The notes under the pieces were generated by a model. That model was given only the letters and a program-made list of their open reading frames with translations. It was not told the origin of the DNA and made no database searches. 48,401 nt of DNA from Planctomycetota bacterium (lineage in GTDB: Bacteria > Planctomycetota > UBA8108 > JACQVS01): the NCBI GenBank assembly GCA_016209605.1, contig JACQVS010000100.1:1-48401 (forward strand). The letters run 5' to 3'. Made by a program: the position numbers and the translations under genes. Below, in pieces: positions 1 through 7,448 of this stretch; the stretch's first letter is position 1, and every line of letters begins with the position of its first letter.

Positions 1-1
1 C

Positions 2-304
2 CCCCGCCCCGGTGCCGCCCGCCAATCCTCCCCGCCCTCCTTCCGGCGTTCATTCTCGGCCTCCACCGCCCTTTTTGACGGCCAGGGAGAGCTGCTGGAC
101 CGGAAACCCCTTCTCCTGGCGGGGCAAGCCACCGAAATCGCCGACCGCCCCGAAAAGCCGGTATACTTCTGGGGGCGGTTTCAAGTCCCCCCGGAAGCGG
201 CCCGCGGCAGCTACCGGCTGGAAATTCTGGCGTTGGACCTCGAGAGCCACGCCGCCAGCACGGCCTCGATCGCCTTCACCGTCGGCGGCGGCGGATCCCC
301 GTAA
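2..304 (+). CDS. C-terminal fragment of an unknown protein (beta-rich tail)
   Basis: An open frame runs from the window edge to a TAA at 302-304, giving about 100 residues with no start in view, so the gene begins outside the window. The tail after a Ser/Pro-rich stretch reads like a beta-sandwich: alternating hydrophobics around 'VYFWGRFQVPPEAARGSYRL' and a final 'IAFTV' strand before a Gly-rich end. This resembles the last Ig-like domain of a secreted or periplasmic protein, but no family can be named. It lies just upstream of the lexA promoter and is read in the same direction. Confidence 0.5.
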   Translation, partial: PRPGAARQSSPPSFRRSFSASTALFDGQGELLDRKPLLLAGQATEIADRPEKPVYFWGRFQVPPEAARGSYRLEILALDLESHAASTASIAFTVGGGGSP

Positions 305-337
305 CCAGCGCCCAGCGCCAAAATGGCAATCCGAGGC

Positions 338-366
338 TTGCAAGGCGAACAGTTGTTCGCCATAAT
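338..366 (+). promoter_or_regulatory. lexA promoter with a LexA box in the spacer
   Basis: A TTGCAA -35 (338-343) and CATAAT -10 (361-366) are separated by exactly 17 bp. That spacer is the inverted repeat GGCGAAC-agtt-GTTCGCC (344-360, last base 361). Its core GAAC-N4-GTTC is the Gram-positive-type LexA (SOS) box rather than the CTGT-N8-ACAG box of gamma-proteobacteria. A repressor there would block RNA polymerase, so lexA is probably autoregulated. The site is seen directly; binding is inferred. No second copy was found by eye near uvrC, mutS or mutY. Confidence 0.75.
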
Positions 367-382
367 ATAGAATAGAAAGGCC

Positions 383-1096
383 ATGGTCCTGACCAAAAAG
401 CAGCAGCAAGTCCTCGATGCCCTGACCTTCCTGATCCAGAAGGGGGAGAATCCCACCGTTCGCGAGGTGGCCGCGCTCTTGGGGCTGAGCTCGCCTGCCA
501 CGGTGCACAAGCATTTACAAGCCCTGGAGCAGGGCGGCTTCATCGAACAGAGCGGCAAAAGCCGGGGGATCAAGCTTCGCAAGCCTTCCGCCTCCCAGCC
601 CGGTCTTGCCCCCCGCCCGGAAATTCCCCTCTCACCAGGAATCCCCCTCGCCGGCCGGATCGCCGCGGGGCAGCCCATCGAGAATCCGGAGAGCGGGGGG
701 GAAGGGGAAGAGTTGGCGCTGGACCCGCAGTTCTTCTCTCCAAAGGTGGGGCTCTTCTCGCCGGCGGCGGAGCGGGGGGAAATTGTCGCCCTGCAGGTTG
801 TTGGCGACAGCATGGTCGAGGCCGGCATTTTGAATGGCGATATCGTCATCGTCCGCCGGCAGCCCACGGTGGAGGAAGGGGAAATCGCCGCCGTCACCGT
901 CGATGGCGCGGGGACCCTGAAGCGGTGGCATTTGAAAAAATCCGCCGGCGGATCTCCGCGCCCGCTGGGCGTGAGCCTCCATCCAGCCAACGCCCGTTTT
1001 GCCCCGATTGAGATCGATGCGGGCCAGCACCGCGAGGTGCGGGTCTTCGGCAAGTACCTGGGCTTGATCCGTTGCGCTGCCAGATCAAAAACCTGA
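383..1096 (+). CDS. lexA: LexA repressor (SOS regulator, S24 autopeptidase)
   Basis: The 237-residue protein has a winged helix at residues 1-65 (TVREVAALLGLSSPATVHKHL recognition region) and an S24 peptidase-like C-terminus. The self-cleavage bond is Ala90-Gly91 in 'IPLAGRIAAGQP'; the catalytic dyad is Ser143 ('GDSMVEAG') and Lys180 ('GTLKRWH'). All elements needed for RecA-stimulated self-cleavage are present. It is slightly longer than the usual 200-210 residues because of a Pro/Gly-rich linker and an insertion before Ser143. The ATG follows GAAAGG at 374-379. The GAAC-N4-GTTC operator just upstream supports autoregulation of the SOS response. Confidence 0.95.
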   Translation: MVLTKKQQQVLDALTFLIQKGENPTVREVAALLGLSSPATVHKHLQALEQGGFIEQSGKSRGIKLRKPSASQPGLAPRPEIPLSPGIPLAGRIAAGQPIENPESGGEGEELALDPQFFSPKVGLFSPAAERGEIVALQVVGDSMVEAGILNGDIVIVRRQPTVEEGEIAAVTVDGAGTLKRWHLKKSAGGSPRPLGVSLHPANARFAPIEIDAGQHREVRVFGKYLGLIRCAARSKT

Positions 1097-1108
1097 GAAT
1101 AAGTATCC

Positions 1109-1729
1109 ATGCGCATCACAGGAGGCCAGGCTCGCGGCCGCAAGTTCAAGGTTCCTGGGGGCTCTTCGACCCGCCCTCCCCTGGTACGCCTCCGCCAGTC
1201 GGTGTTTTCCATCCTCGGGGAGCGCGTCGAAGGAAGCCGGGTGCTGGACCTCTTCGCCGGGGCGGGCGCCTTCGGAATCGAAGCGTTGAGCCGGGGAGCG
1301 CGGCAGGCGGTGTTTGTCGAGAGGGAGAAGAAGGCCGCCGGCCTGCTCGCCCGCAATTTGCGCTCCTTGAGGTTCCGGTTCCAGAGCCGCGTCCTGGAGG
1401 CGGATGCGCTGGCGATTGACCACCAGCTCTCCCCAGCAGAGGCCTTCGACCTGATCTTCGTGGACCCGCCGTTTCCCCTGCTTCTTGAACCGGCCGGCAG
1501 GGAAGCGGTCCTGCGGCTCCTGAAAGCTCTCTTCGAAAAGCACCTGGCCCCTGGAGGCCTCCTGGTTTTTCGCTACCCGGAAGGGCTGCGAGGGGAACCG
1601 ACCATGCTGCGAAGTGAAAGGGGCCCGATGGCGCTTCCGGCCGCTGACTTTCGAGTGTATGGGAGGTCGGCGGTGGCTCTGTTCGAGAAAGAAACGGCCG
1701 GCCAGCGATTCGAGGGGAGGCGGACATGA
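1109..1729 (+). CDS. rsmD: 16S rRNA (guanine966-N2)-methyltransferase RsmD
   Basis: This 206-residue SAM-dependent methyltransferase modifies G966 of 16S rRNA in the small subunit. The family opening 'MRITGGQARGRKF' and the TRPPLVRLRQSVFSIL segment match RsmD. The SAM-binding motif I is 'VLDLFAGAGAFGIEALSRGA', and the catalytic tetrapeptide is DPPF at about residue 129. It starts 12 bp after lexA, and its stop overlaps the plsC start as ATGA, so rsmD and plsC are probably translated together. In many bacteria rsmD precedes coaD; here it is followed by an acyltransferase. Confidence 0.92.
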   Translation: MRITGGQARGRKFKVPGGSSTRPPLVRLRQSVFSILGERVEGSRVLDLFAGAGAFGIEALSRGARQAVFVEREKKAAGLLARNLRSLRFRFQSRVLEADALAIDHQLSPAEAFDLIFVDPPFPLLLEPAGREAVLRLLKALFEKHLAPGGLLVFRYPEGLRGEPTMLRSERGPMALPAADFRVYGRSAVALFEKETAGQRFEGRRT

Positions 1730-2496
1730 ACACTCCAACCCCCTTTCTGATGGTCGCCTGGGGCGCCGGGGCCATCCTCTCCACGGCTGGAGCACTCCTG
1801 GGGTTCCTCCTGGTAACGGCTCTCGTTCTGAGCCGGCTGATCAAGGGGCCGGAAGACACCCGGCTCATCGCCTTTCTGAGGCTGTTCAACTCCCTCTACA
1901 CCCGCTTCTGGCACGGGCTGCGGCCCGGCCGCGAGGATCCGCTGCCCGCCTCGGGGGCGGCGATCTTGATCGCCAACCATCGCAGCGGCCTGGATCCCGT
2001 GGTGCTGGCGGCCCACACCAAACGGATCGTCCGGTTTCTCATGGCCCGAGAGTACTATGAAATCTGCTGGCTGCGCTGGTTTTTTGACCTGGTGGGAGCC
2101 ATTCCGGTGAATCGGGATGGAAACGATGTGGCGGCCACCAAAAAAGCCTTGAAAGCCCTCAAAGAGGGGCAGGTGATCGGCATCTTTCCTGAAGGAGGCA
2201 TCCGCCTGGCAGGCCCTGACGGCGCTCAGGAAGACTTCATCAAGCAGGAAGAATTTTTCAAGGCTGGGGCGGCGCTCCTGGCCTTGAAGACCGGCGTGCC
2301 GGTGATCCCGGCCTTCATTGAAGGGACGCCACCGAAGGACTCGGTTCTCCAAGCTTTCCTCATCCCCTCGAGGAGCCGGGTCACCTTCGGAACGCCCCTC
2401 CAGCTCCCCGCGCCGCAGGGGCGATCCCCCAGCAAGGAAGAACTGCGCGCCGCGGCGCAGGAGATTTACCGGAGCATCGAAGCATTGAAAAAATAG
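1726..2496 (+). CDS. plsC: 1-acyl-sn-glycerol-3-phosphate acyltransferase (PlsC family)
   Basis: The 256-residue protein has an N-terminal membrane segment (about residues 8-35) and the PlsC acyltransferase fold. The catalytic block is NHRSGLDP (the HxxxxD motif) near residue 84, and the second block is FPEGGI near residue 153 (variant of FPEGTR). It would acylate lysophosphatidate to phosphatidate on the inner face of the membrane. A good ribosome site (GGGGAGG) precedes the ATG, which overlaps the rsmD stop by four bases. A related lyso-lipid acyltransferase role cannot be excluded. Confidence 0.88.
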   Translation: MNTPTPFLMVAWGAGAILSTAGALLGFLLVTALVLSRLIKGPEDTRLIAFLRLFNSLYTRFWHGLRPGREDPLPASGAAILIANHRSGLDPVVLAAHTKRIVRFLMAREYYEICWLRWFFDLVGAIPVNRDGNDVAATKKALKALKEGQVIGIFPEGGIRLAGPDGAQEDFIKQEEFFKAGAALLALKTGVPVIPAFIEGTPPKDSVLQAFLIPSRSRVTFGTPLQLPAPQGRSPSKEELRAAAQEIYRSIEALKK

Positions 2497-2559
2497 TCGC
2501 AGCTCTCAATGATCCCGGCTATACTTTTATGTTCTTTTGAAGTGAAAACCTGACGAGCC

Positions 2560-3450
2560 ATGAAAGTAACCGTCGCCAAAGCCTTGGGAACCTGTTTCGG
2601 GGTGCAAGACGCCATCGACCTGGCCATGGATGATTCCTTCCGGGACAAGCTCACCATTATCGGCCAGCTGGTGCACAACCCTCAAACCACAGAGCGTTTG
2701 CGCCAAAACGGCGTGCGCATGGTCAACTCCATTGCCGACCCGATCGAGACCCCGTATGTGATGATCACGGCGCACGGCGCCCCCGAATCGCTGCGGCACC
2801 GCGCTGAATCCATGGGCTACAAGGTCTTCGACGCCACCTGCCCCCTGGTCTTGCAGGTCCACAAGGCGGTAGCCCGCTTCGTCCGCGAAGGCTACCATCC
2901 GACGGTGATCGGCCAAGCGGACCATGTCGAGGTGAAGGGGATCTCCGGCGACCTCAAGGAGTTCACCATCATTCGGGATGAGACCGAAATCGACAAGCTT
3001 ATCGGCAGGAAAAAGATCGGCATCGTCAGCCAGACCACGCAGCCCATCGACAAGGTCTTGCGCCTGGTCAATCTCATCCGCGCCTCGTTCCCCGATGCCG
3101 ATGTCCAGTTCAAGGACACCGTCTGCAAGCCGACCAAGGACCGCCAGGTGGCCGTCCGGGACCTGGCCAGGGAAGTCGACCTCATGCTGGTCATCGGCGG
3201 CCACAATTCCTCCAACACCAAGAAACTCAAGCTGGTGTGCGACGAGTTGGGCGTTCAAGCCTACCACATCGAGCGGGCCTCGGAAATCCGCCCCGACATG
3301 TTCAATGGCCTCCAGCATGTCGGCATCACCGCCGGAACTTCCACTCCCTATGAGGTGATCGAGGAGGTTTACAACACCATCATCAACCTCCCAGGAGTGG
3401 ACCTCTCCGCTTGCTCCGGCCTGCCCGAACCGAAAGAGAACCTCCATTGA
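2560..3450 (+). CDS. ispH: 4-hydroxy-3-methylbut-2-enyl diphosphate reductase
   Basis: IspH catalyses the last step of the MEP isoprenoid pathway, reducing HMBPP to IPP and DMAPP with a [4Fe-4S] cluster. Three cluster cysteines are visible: 'GTCFGV' near residue 12, 'DATCPLV' near residue 90 and 'TVCKPTKDRQ' near residue 189. The substrate-binding 'ITAGTSTP' motif lies near residue 251 and 'DHVEVKG', carrying the catalytic His/Glu, near residue 122. The protein has 296 residues, normal for the family. It ends one base before the uvrC start, so the two are likely co-transcribed although unrelated in function. Confidence 0.94.
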   Translation: MKVTVAKALGTCFGVQDAIDLAMDDSFRDKLTIIGQLVHNPQTTERLRQNGVRMVNSIADPIETPYVMITAHGAPESLRHRAESMGYKVFDATCPLVLQVHKAVARFVREGYHPTVIGQADHVEVKGISGDLKEFTIIRDETEIDKLIGRKKIGIVSQTTQPIDKVLRLVNLIRASFPDADVQFKDTVCKPTKDRQVAVRDLAREVDLMLVIGGHNSSNTKKLKLVCDELGVQAYHIERASEIRPDMFNGLQHVGITAGTSTPYEVIEEVYNTIINLPGVDLSACSGLPEPKENLH

Positions 3451-3451
3451 A

Positions 3452-5323
3452 ATGACCGCAGGGACTGAGGAATCCAGAGGCTTGGATGCCTGCCATGGCC
3501 GCCAGGCTCTCCTCGAGAAGATCGGCCGCTTCCCTGCCACCCCCGGCGTTTACTTGATGAAAGACTCCCGCAGCCGCGTGATCTACGTCGGCAAGGCGGT
3601 CAACTTGCGCGCCCGCGTCCGCTCCTATTTCAGCAGCGCTTCGGACACGCGCGTCTTCCATCGCTTTCTGGTGGAAAAAATCGCCGCCGTCGACTGCATC
3701 ATGACCGAGACGGAGACCGAAGCTCTGCTTCTGGAGAACAACCTCATCAAGAAGCATCGCCCTGCTTACAACATCCGGCTGCGCGACGACAAGAACTACC
3801 TCTGCCTCCGGGTGTCGATTGCCGAGGACTGGCCGCGGGTTCAAGTGACCCGCCGCTATCAGCAGGATGGCAACCTTTATTTTGGCCCCTACGGCTCCGC
3901 CGGCGCCGTTCGGGAGATGCTCCGGGTCATCAAGAAGATCTTCCCTCTGCGCACCTGCACGGACGCCTTTTTCAAGAGCCGCAAGCGTCCCTGCATCGAG
4001 CACGACATCGGCCGTTGCACCGCTCCCTGCGTCAACCTCATCACGCCCGAGAGGTACCAGGAAGATGTCGGCGAGGTCGTCTTGTTCCTCAAGGGCAAGA
4101 ACCGGGAGCTTCTTGAGATCCTGAAGGGCAAGATGAAGTCCGCCGCCGCCGGCCAGAAATTCGAGCTGGCGGCCCGTTACCGCGACCAGATCCGCGCCAT
4201 CGAAAAAGTCTTCGAGGTCCAGAAAGTCCAGGATGCCGGGCACGGCGACATGGATGTTTTCGCCCATGTCCGCCAGGGGGACCGGATCCTTTTGCAGGAG
4301 ATGGTGATTCGCGATGGCAAGCTGATCAGCTCGCAGAGCCACGCCTTCGAGAGCGCCTTGGAGAGCGCGGAAATCTTTTCCAGCTTCCTGGCGCAGTACT
4401 ATCTTGCCGAGCGTTTCATCCCCAAGCGCATCCTCTGCGAGGTGGATTTCCCGGAGCGGGCGATCCTGGCGCAGTGGCTTCGGGAAAAAAACAGTGCCGC
4501 CGTCGAAATCCTCGTGCCGCGGCGGGGGGAGAAAGCCCGGCTGATCGAAATGGCGGTCGAAAACGCCCGGAATGCCCTGCAATTGGCCAACAGCCGCAGC
4601 GAGCGCCTGGAGGCGACCATGAAATCGCTGCGGGCTCTCCTCCACCTTGGCCAGCCTCCCCGCCGCATCGAATGCTACGACATTTCCAACTTCCAGGGCA
4701 CGCATGCCGTTGGAGCCATGGTGGTTTTTGAAGATGGCGTTCCCCAGCGCGACGACTACCGCCGTTTCAGGATCAAGACCGTCTCCGGCGCCGATGATTT
4801 TCACATGTTGCAGGAGGTTCTGGAGCGCCGCTTGAAGCGGCTGCGGGCGGAGCCGGAAAGCTTCCCCGATCTCCTGGTCATCGACGGCGGCAAGGGGCAG
4901 CTCAAGATTGCCCAGACGGCCCTCCGGGCCCATGGCCTGGAGGGCGTCGGAGTGATTGGCCTGGCCAAGCAGCGCTGGCACAAAAAAACCGCGGAAAGAA
5001 TTTTCGTCCCGGGTCGGGATGAGCCGCTGCCCTTGACGCAAGATTCAGCGGAATCGCTGCTCATTCAGGAAATCCGCGACGAAGCCCATCGTTTCGCCGT
5101 GCGCTATCACAGAGAGCTGCGCCGAAAAGCGGCCTTCCATACCGGCTTGGAGGGGATCTACGGCATCGGCGAAGGGCGGCGCGACCGGCTGATCCAGCGC
5201 TTCGGAACCATCGAGGCCATCAAAGGAGCGAGTGAAGCCGCGCTGGCCGAAGTCGTCGGCCCCCGGACGGCCGGAAAAATATTCTCCCACTTCCACCCTC
5301 CCTCCAGCCCGCCCCCTTCCTGA
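3452..5323 (+). CDS. uvrC: Excinuclease ABC subunit C
   Basis: UvrC makes the two incisions flanking a bulky DNA lesion in nucleotide excision repair with UvrA and UvrB. Domains in order: GIY-YIG nuclease (residues ~30-110, 'PGVYLMKD...VIYVGKA'), a Cys-containing region, a UVR helix pair (~215-250) that contacts UvrB, the RNase H-like C-terminal nuclease ('ECYDISNFQGTHAVG' near 409, 'LVIDGGKGQL' near 475), and tandem helix-hairpin-helix ('GIYGIGEGRRDRLIQRFG' near 569). The 623 residues are full length. Translation starts immediately after ispH, and no LexA box lies in front. Confidence 0.95.
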   Translation: MTAGTEESRGLDACHGRQALLEKIGRFPATPGVYLMKDSRSRVIYVGKAVNLRARVRSYFSSASDTRVFHRFLVEKIAAVDCIMTETETEALLLENNLIKKHRPAYNIRLRDDKNYLCLRVSIAEDWPRVQVTRRYQQDGNLYFGPYGSAGAVREMLRVIKKIFPLRTCTDAFFKSRKRPCIEHDIGRCTAPCVNLITPERYQEDVGEVVLFLKGKNRELLEILKGKMKSAAAGQKFELAARYRDQIRAIEKVFEVQKVQDAGHGDMDVFAHVRQGDRILLQEMVIRDGKLISSQSHAFESALESAEIFSSFLAQYYLAERFIPKRILCEVDFPERAILAQWLREKNSAAVEILVPRRGEKARLIEMAVENARNALQLANSRSERLEATMKSLRALLHLGQPPRRIECYDISNFQGTHAVGAMVVFEDGVPQRDDYRRFRIKTVSGADDFHMLQEVLERRLKRLRAEPESFPDLLVIDGGKGQLKIAQTALRAHGLEGVGVIGLAKQRWHKKTAERIFVPGRDEPLPLTQDSAESLLIQEIRDEAHRFAVRYHRELRRKAAFHTGLEGIYGIGEGRRDRLIQRFGTIEAIKGASEAALAEVVGPRTAGKIFSHFHPPSSPPPS

Positions 5324-5366
5324 GGAATCGTCGCCTGATAACCTTTTAAATCTTCAAGAAGAGGTC

Positions 5367-5732
5367 TCAGGTGTTGAAAGCCTTCAAGGCCTCGTTCTGA
5401 TTCTCGAAGATTTCGAAGATTTTGGTCAAACGCATCACCTCGAAGAGCTCGTAAATGGTCTCCTGCAAGGAGCACAGCTTGAACTGGCCGCCGGTTTTTC
5501 TGCTCTTTTTGAGAAGGCCGACCAGCAGGCCCAATCCGGCGCTGGAGAGGTATTCGATGCTTTTCAGGTTGATCAGCACCTTGCTGCCCGGGTTTGCCTC
5601 GATGTACTGGCCAAGCTCCTCCAAAGCCTTGAAAACCTCGCGCTCCTCGCGAATCCGGCCGCTGAGGAAGCTGACGACTTTCACCGTCCCCACGAACTCC
5701 GTGGTGACAATCCCTTCCTTGGTTACTTCCAT
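5367..5732 (-). CDS. STAS-domain anti-sigma factor antagonist (SpoIIAA/RsbV type)
   Basis: The 121-residue protein is a single STAS domain. The segment 'IEYLSSAGLGLLVGLL' carries the conserved Ser that partner kinases phosphorylate, usually written DSSGLG. In partner switching, the dephosphorylated antagonist binds the anti-sigma kinase and frees its target. The gene upstream on the same strand encodes just such a HATPase protein, so the two form a switch. The target sigma factor or output protein is not in the window. A hairpin repeat lies in the 146-bp gap between them. Confidence 0.85.
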   Translation of the reverse strand: MEVTKEGIVTTEFVGTVKVVSFLSGRIREEREVFKALEELGQYIEANPGSKVLINLKSIEYLSSAGLGLLVGLLKKSRKTGGQFKLCSLQETIYELFEVMRLTKIFEIFENQNEALKAFNT

Positions 5733-5790
5733 GCATGACTCCCTAGGTTTTTCTGTCGCCGTTCGGCAACAGAAACTTTCTTGCCATCAT

Positions 5791-5813
5791 TTGCGGGCGA
5801 AGCCCGCATTATA
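5791..5813 (-). repeat. Dispersed 23-bp hairpin repeat, copy 1
   Basis: Read on the minus strand this is TATAAT followed by the hairpin GCGGGCTTCGCCCGC and AA. The same 23 bases occur without mismatch on the plus strand at 31158-31180. Both copies are intergenic. This copy lies between the anti-sigma kinase and the STAS gene and could form a stable UUCG-type stem-loop in their mRNA, possibly separating expression of the two. Confidence 0.7.
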
Positions 5814-5878
5814 GTCTTTTGTATTTCGCAAAAAGCGGTGCCGGACTTGAGCGCTCCCCGTTACCGGAAGGTGCCCCA

Positions 5879-6355
5879 TCAAAGCTCCTTGCTCATTACC
5901 AGCGTGCTGCCGTTGCGGTAGTAGACCACCTTGTCCATAGAGAGAGCGATGAGGCTCAATCCTCGCCCCCGCTCCCCCCACATGCCGTGCTCGCTCACCG
6001 GGCTTGGAACCTTGCTCAGGTCGAAGCCCTTCCCTTCATCATCCACCCTTATGGACCAGTTCAAATCGTTCAGGTAAATCTTGATCCGGACCGGTTTTTT
6101 GAAATCGCGACGGTTGCCGTGATGGACCGCGTTCCGGCACGCTTCTTCAATACAAAGCCCGATGCGATTGCGTTCTTTGTCGACAATCAACCCCTCCTTG
6201 ACCATAAACTCGGTGAGCCGGACCACCAGGGGCGTGACCAGGGCGTCATCGCTTGGCATTTCACGCTCCAGAATCAATTTTCCTAAATCGGCAGGGGGCT
6301 CCCCCGCGACCTGTTGAATGCTGGACTTGCCCTGGATTGTCGACCGCTCGGCCAT
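5879..6355 (-). CDS. Anti-sigma regulatory serine kinase (RsbW/SpoIIAB-type HATPase)
   Basis: This 158-residue protein has a GHKL ATPase fold. The N box is 'EEACRNAVHHGN' near residue 70, the G1 box 'DDEGKGFD' near 105, and the G2 box 'GERGRGLSLI' near 127. Such kinases sequester a sigma factor or response protein and phosphorylate the STAS antagonist encoded next. The first ~30 residues lie before the fold and are not conserved-looking. Only the switch pair is visible here, so the regulated process is unknown. Confidence 0.85.
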   Translation of the reverse strand: MAERSTIQGKSSIQQVAGEPPADLGKLILEREMPSDDALVTPLVVRLTEFMVKEGLIVDKERNRIGLCIEEACRNAVHHGNRRDFKKPVRIKIYLNDLNWSIRVDDEGKGFDLSKVPSPVSEHGMWGERGRGLSLIALSMDKVVYYRNGSTLVMSKEL

Positions 6356-6769
6356 AATTGACTATTCCGCCTTGATCGTAGAAATGGAAATTCCCCCGCG
6401 CTGGGAGATCAAACCGTACAAAGATAGGATGGCCCTTGTCGAACGTCAAACCGGCTGACCAGGGATCGAGGTGAGACGATTATCAGGCCATGATATACGG
6501 CTAGGTTAGACGGCTAGGTTATACGGACGGCCAGGTTAGACTCTATCATCAAAACTTCTTCGCAGGCTGCGGAGATGTCTTGGCGTCCCAGGACCGCTCT
6601 CCAATTCGCTTTGCGTCTTAACTTTGCGTCCTTTGCGTCTTTGCGGTTATTATTGGGTTGCGGGCGGAGCGCCCTCTGCCTTTTGGGTTAGGGGCGCAGC
6701 CCGCCTTAGACGGATAGCATGCGCCATCTGACAATTTTCCAAAAAAATGATATTTTTGGGGTAATGGCA
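6356..6769. other. Repeat-rich intergenic region
   Basis: About 410 bp without a convincing gene separates the divergent anti-sigma kinase and MshEN genes. It holds three near-identical copies of ACGGCTAGGTTA (6497-6508, 6510-6521, and 6527-6538 with one change), then a block of TTTGCGTC units (about 6609-6645), then a hairpin-prone GGGCGgagCGCCC stretch (about 6663). The TTTGCGTC block belongs to the same repeat family as 11521-11621 and 26997-27040. Promoters for both neighbours must lie here, but no clear consensus stood out. Confidence 0.6.
6497..6538 (+). repeat. Triplicated 12-bp direct repeat ACGGCTAGGTTA
   Basis: Copies lie at 6497-6508, 6510-6521 and 6527-6538 (the third reads ACGGCCAGGTTA). 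Spacing is 13 then 17 bp, so they are not a simple slippage tract. They sit upstream of both divergent genes and could be an iterated protein-binding site or decayed repeat debris. Confidence 0.6.
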
Positions 6770-7417
6770 ATGCTTGGCAAAATTCGACGCAAGCGCTTTG
6801 GAGAGATTCTCGTCGGTGAAGGGCTGATCAGCCAGGAGCAGATGGAGGAAGCGCTGGAGATCCAGAAAAAATCCGGCGACTCGATCGGCGCCATCCTCCT
6901 CGACCTCGGCTATATCACCGAAGCCGATATTGTCAAAACTCTCAGCATCCAGTACCAGCTCCCCTATCTGCGGCCGTCCAATTACAAGATCGACCGCAAG
7001 GTGCTGGAGATCTTTGAACCGCTCTTCCTCCACCGCCAGTGCCTGCTCCCCCTGGACCGCATCGGCGACCTCCTCCTGGTTCTGGTAACGGACATCCCCT
7101 CGAGAGAAGTGGTAGATCAACTGCAAGAAGGCTCCAAGTGCGATCTGGCCATGTATCTCGGCTCCTCCAACGAGGTCCAGCAAGCCCTCAACGTGATGCT
7201 GCCCATTTCCGAGGAACAGGATGCGCAGATCCGCGCCGAGCGCGTGGTTTCGAGGCCGGAATCCAAAGATGATGAACCGGGCTCCGATGAAGCGCCTGGG
7301 CAAGCTTCCGAGGGAATTGACTTCTCCTCGGAAAAGATCCTTTCCTCTCTCGATGCCGCCTGGGACTCCATCTTCGTTGAGAACCCCGATGGGAAGGCGG
7401 AGGGGGAAGAGGATTGA
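6770..7417 (+). CDS. Stand-alone MshEN (GspE N-terminal) domain protein
   Basis: The frame is open from 6719, but GGGG at 6757-6760 is well spaced only for the ATG at 6770, giving 215 residues. Residues ~5-70 match the MshEN/T2SSE-N pattern: 'RFGEILVGEGLISQEQMEEA' then 'IGAILLDLGYITEADIV'. In known proteins this domain binds cyclic di-GMP and precedes a secretion or pilus ATPase. Here no ATPase domain follows; after residue ~155 there is an acidic, low-complexity tail. It is therefore probably an adaptor or c-di-GMP sensor, not a motor. A PAS-GGDEF protein that could supply the ligand lies at 29-30 kb. Confidence 0.7.
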   Translation: MLGKIRRKRFGEILVGEGLISQEQMEEALEIQKKSGDSIGAILLDLGYITEADIVKTLSIQYQLPYLRPSNYKIDRKVLEIFEPLFLHRQCLLPLDRIGDLLLVLVTDIPSREVVDQLQEGSKCDLAMYLGSSNEVQQALNVMLPISEEQDAQIRAERVVSRPESKDDEPGSDEAPGQASEGIDFSSEKILSSLDAAWDSIFVENPDGKAEGEED

Positions 7418-7448
7418 CACCCGCGCCTCCTCACCTAAAATCCTCTTC

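Noticed and set aside
6600..6650. CRISPR-like array in the TTTGCGTC repeats
   Set aside because: Units are about 10 bases with no spacers; it is low-complexity intergenic repeat, not CRISPR.
6770..7417. Type IV pilus or type II secretion ATPase
   Set aside because: No Walker motifs follow the MshEN domain and the gene ends after an acidic tail.
7221..7448. Upstream extension of the MutS frame
   Set aside because: It overlaps the MshEN gene in another frame and has no MutS similarity; the family start fits 7449.
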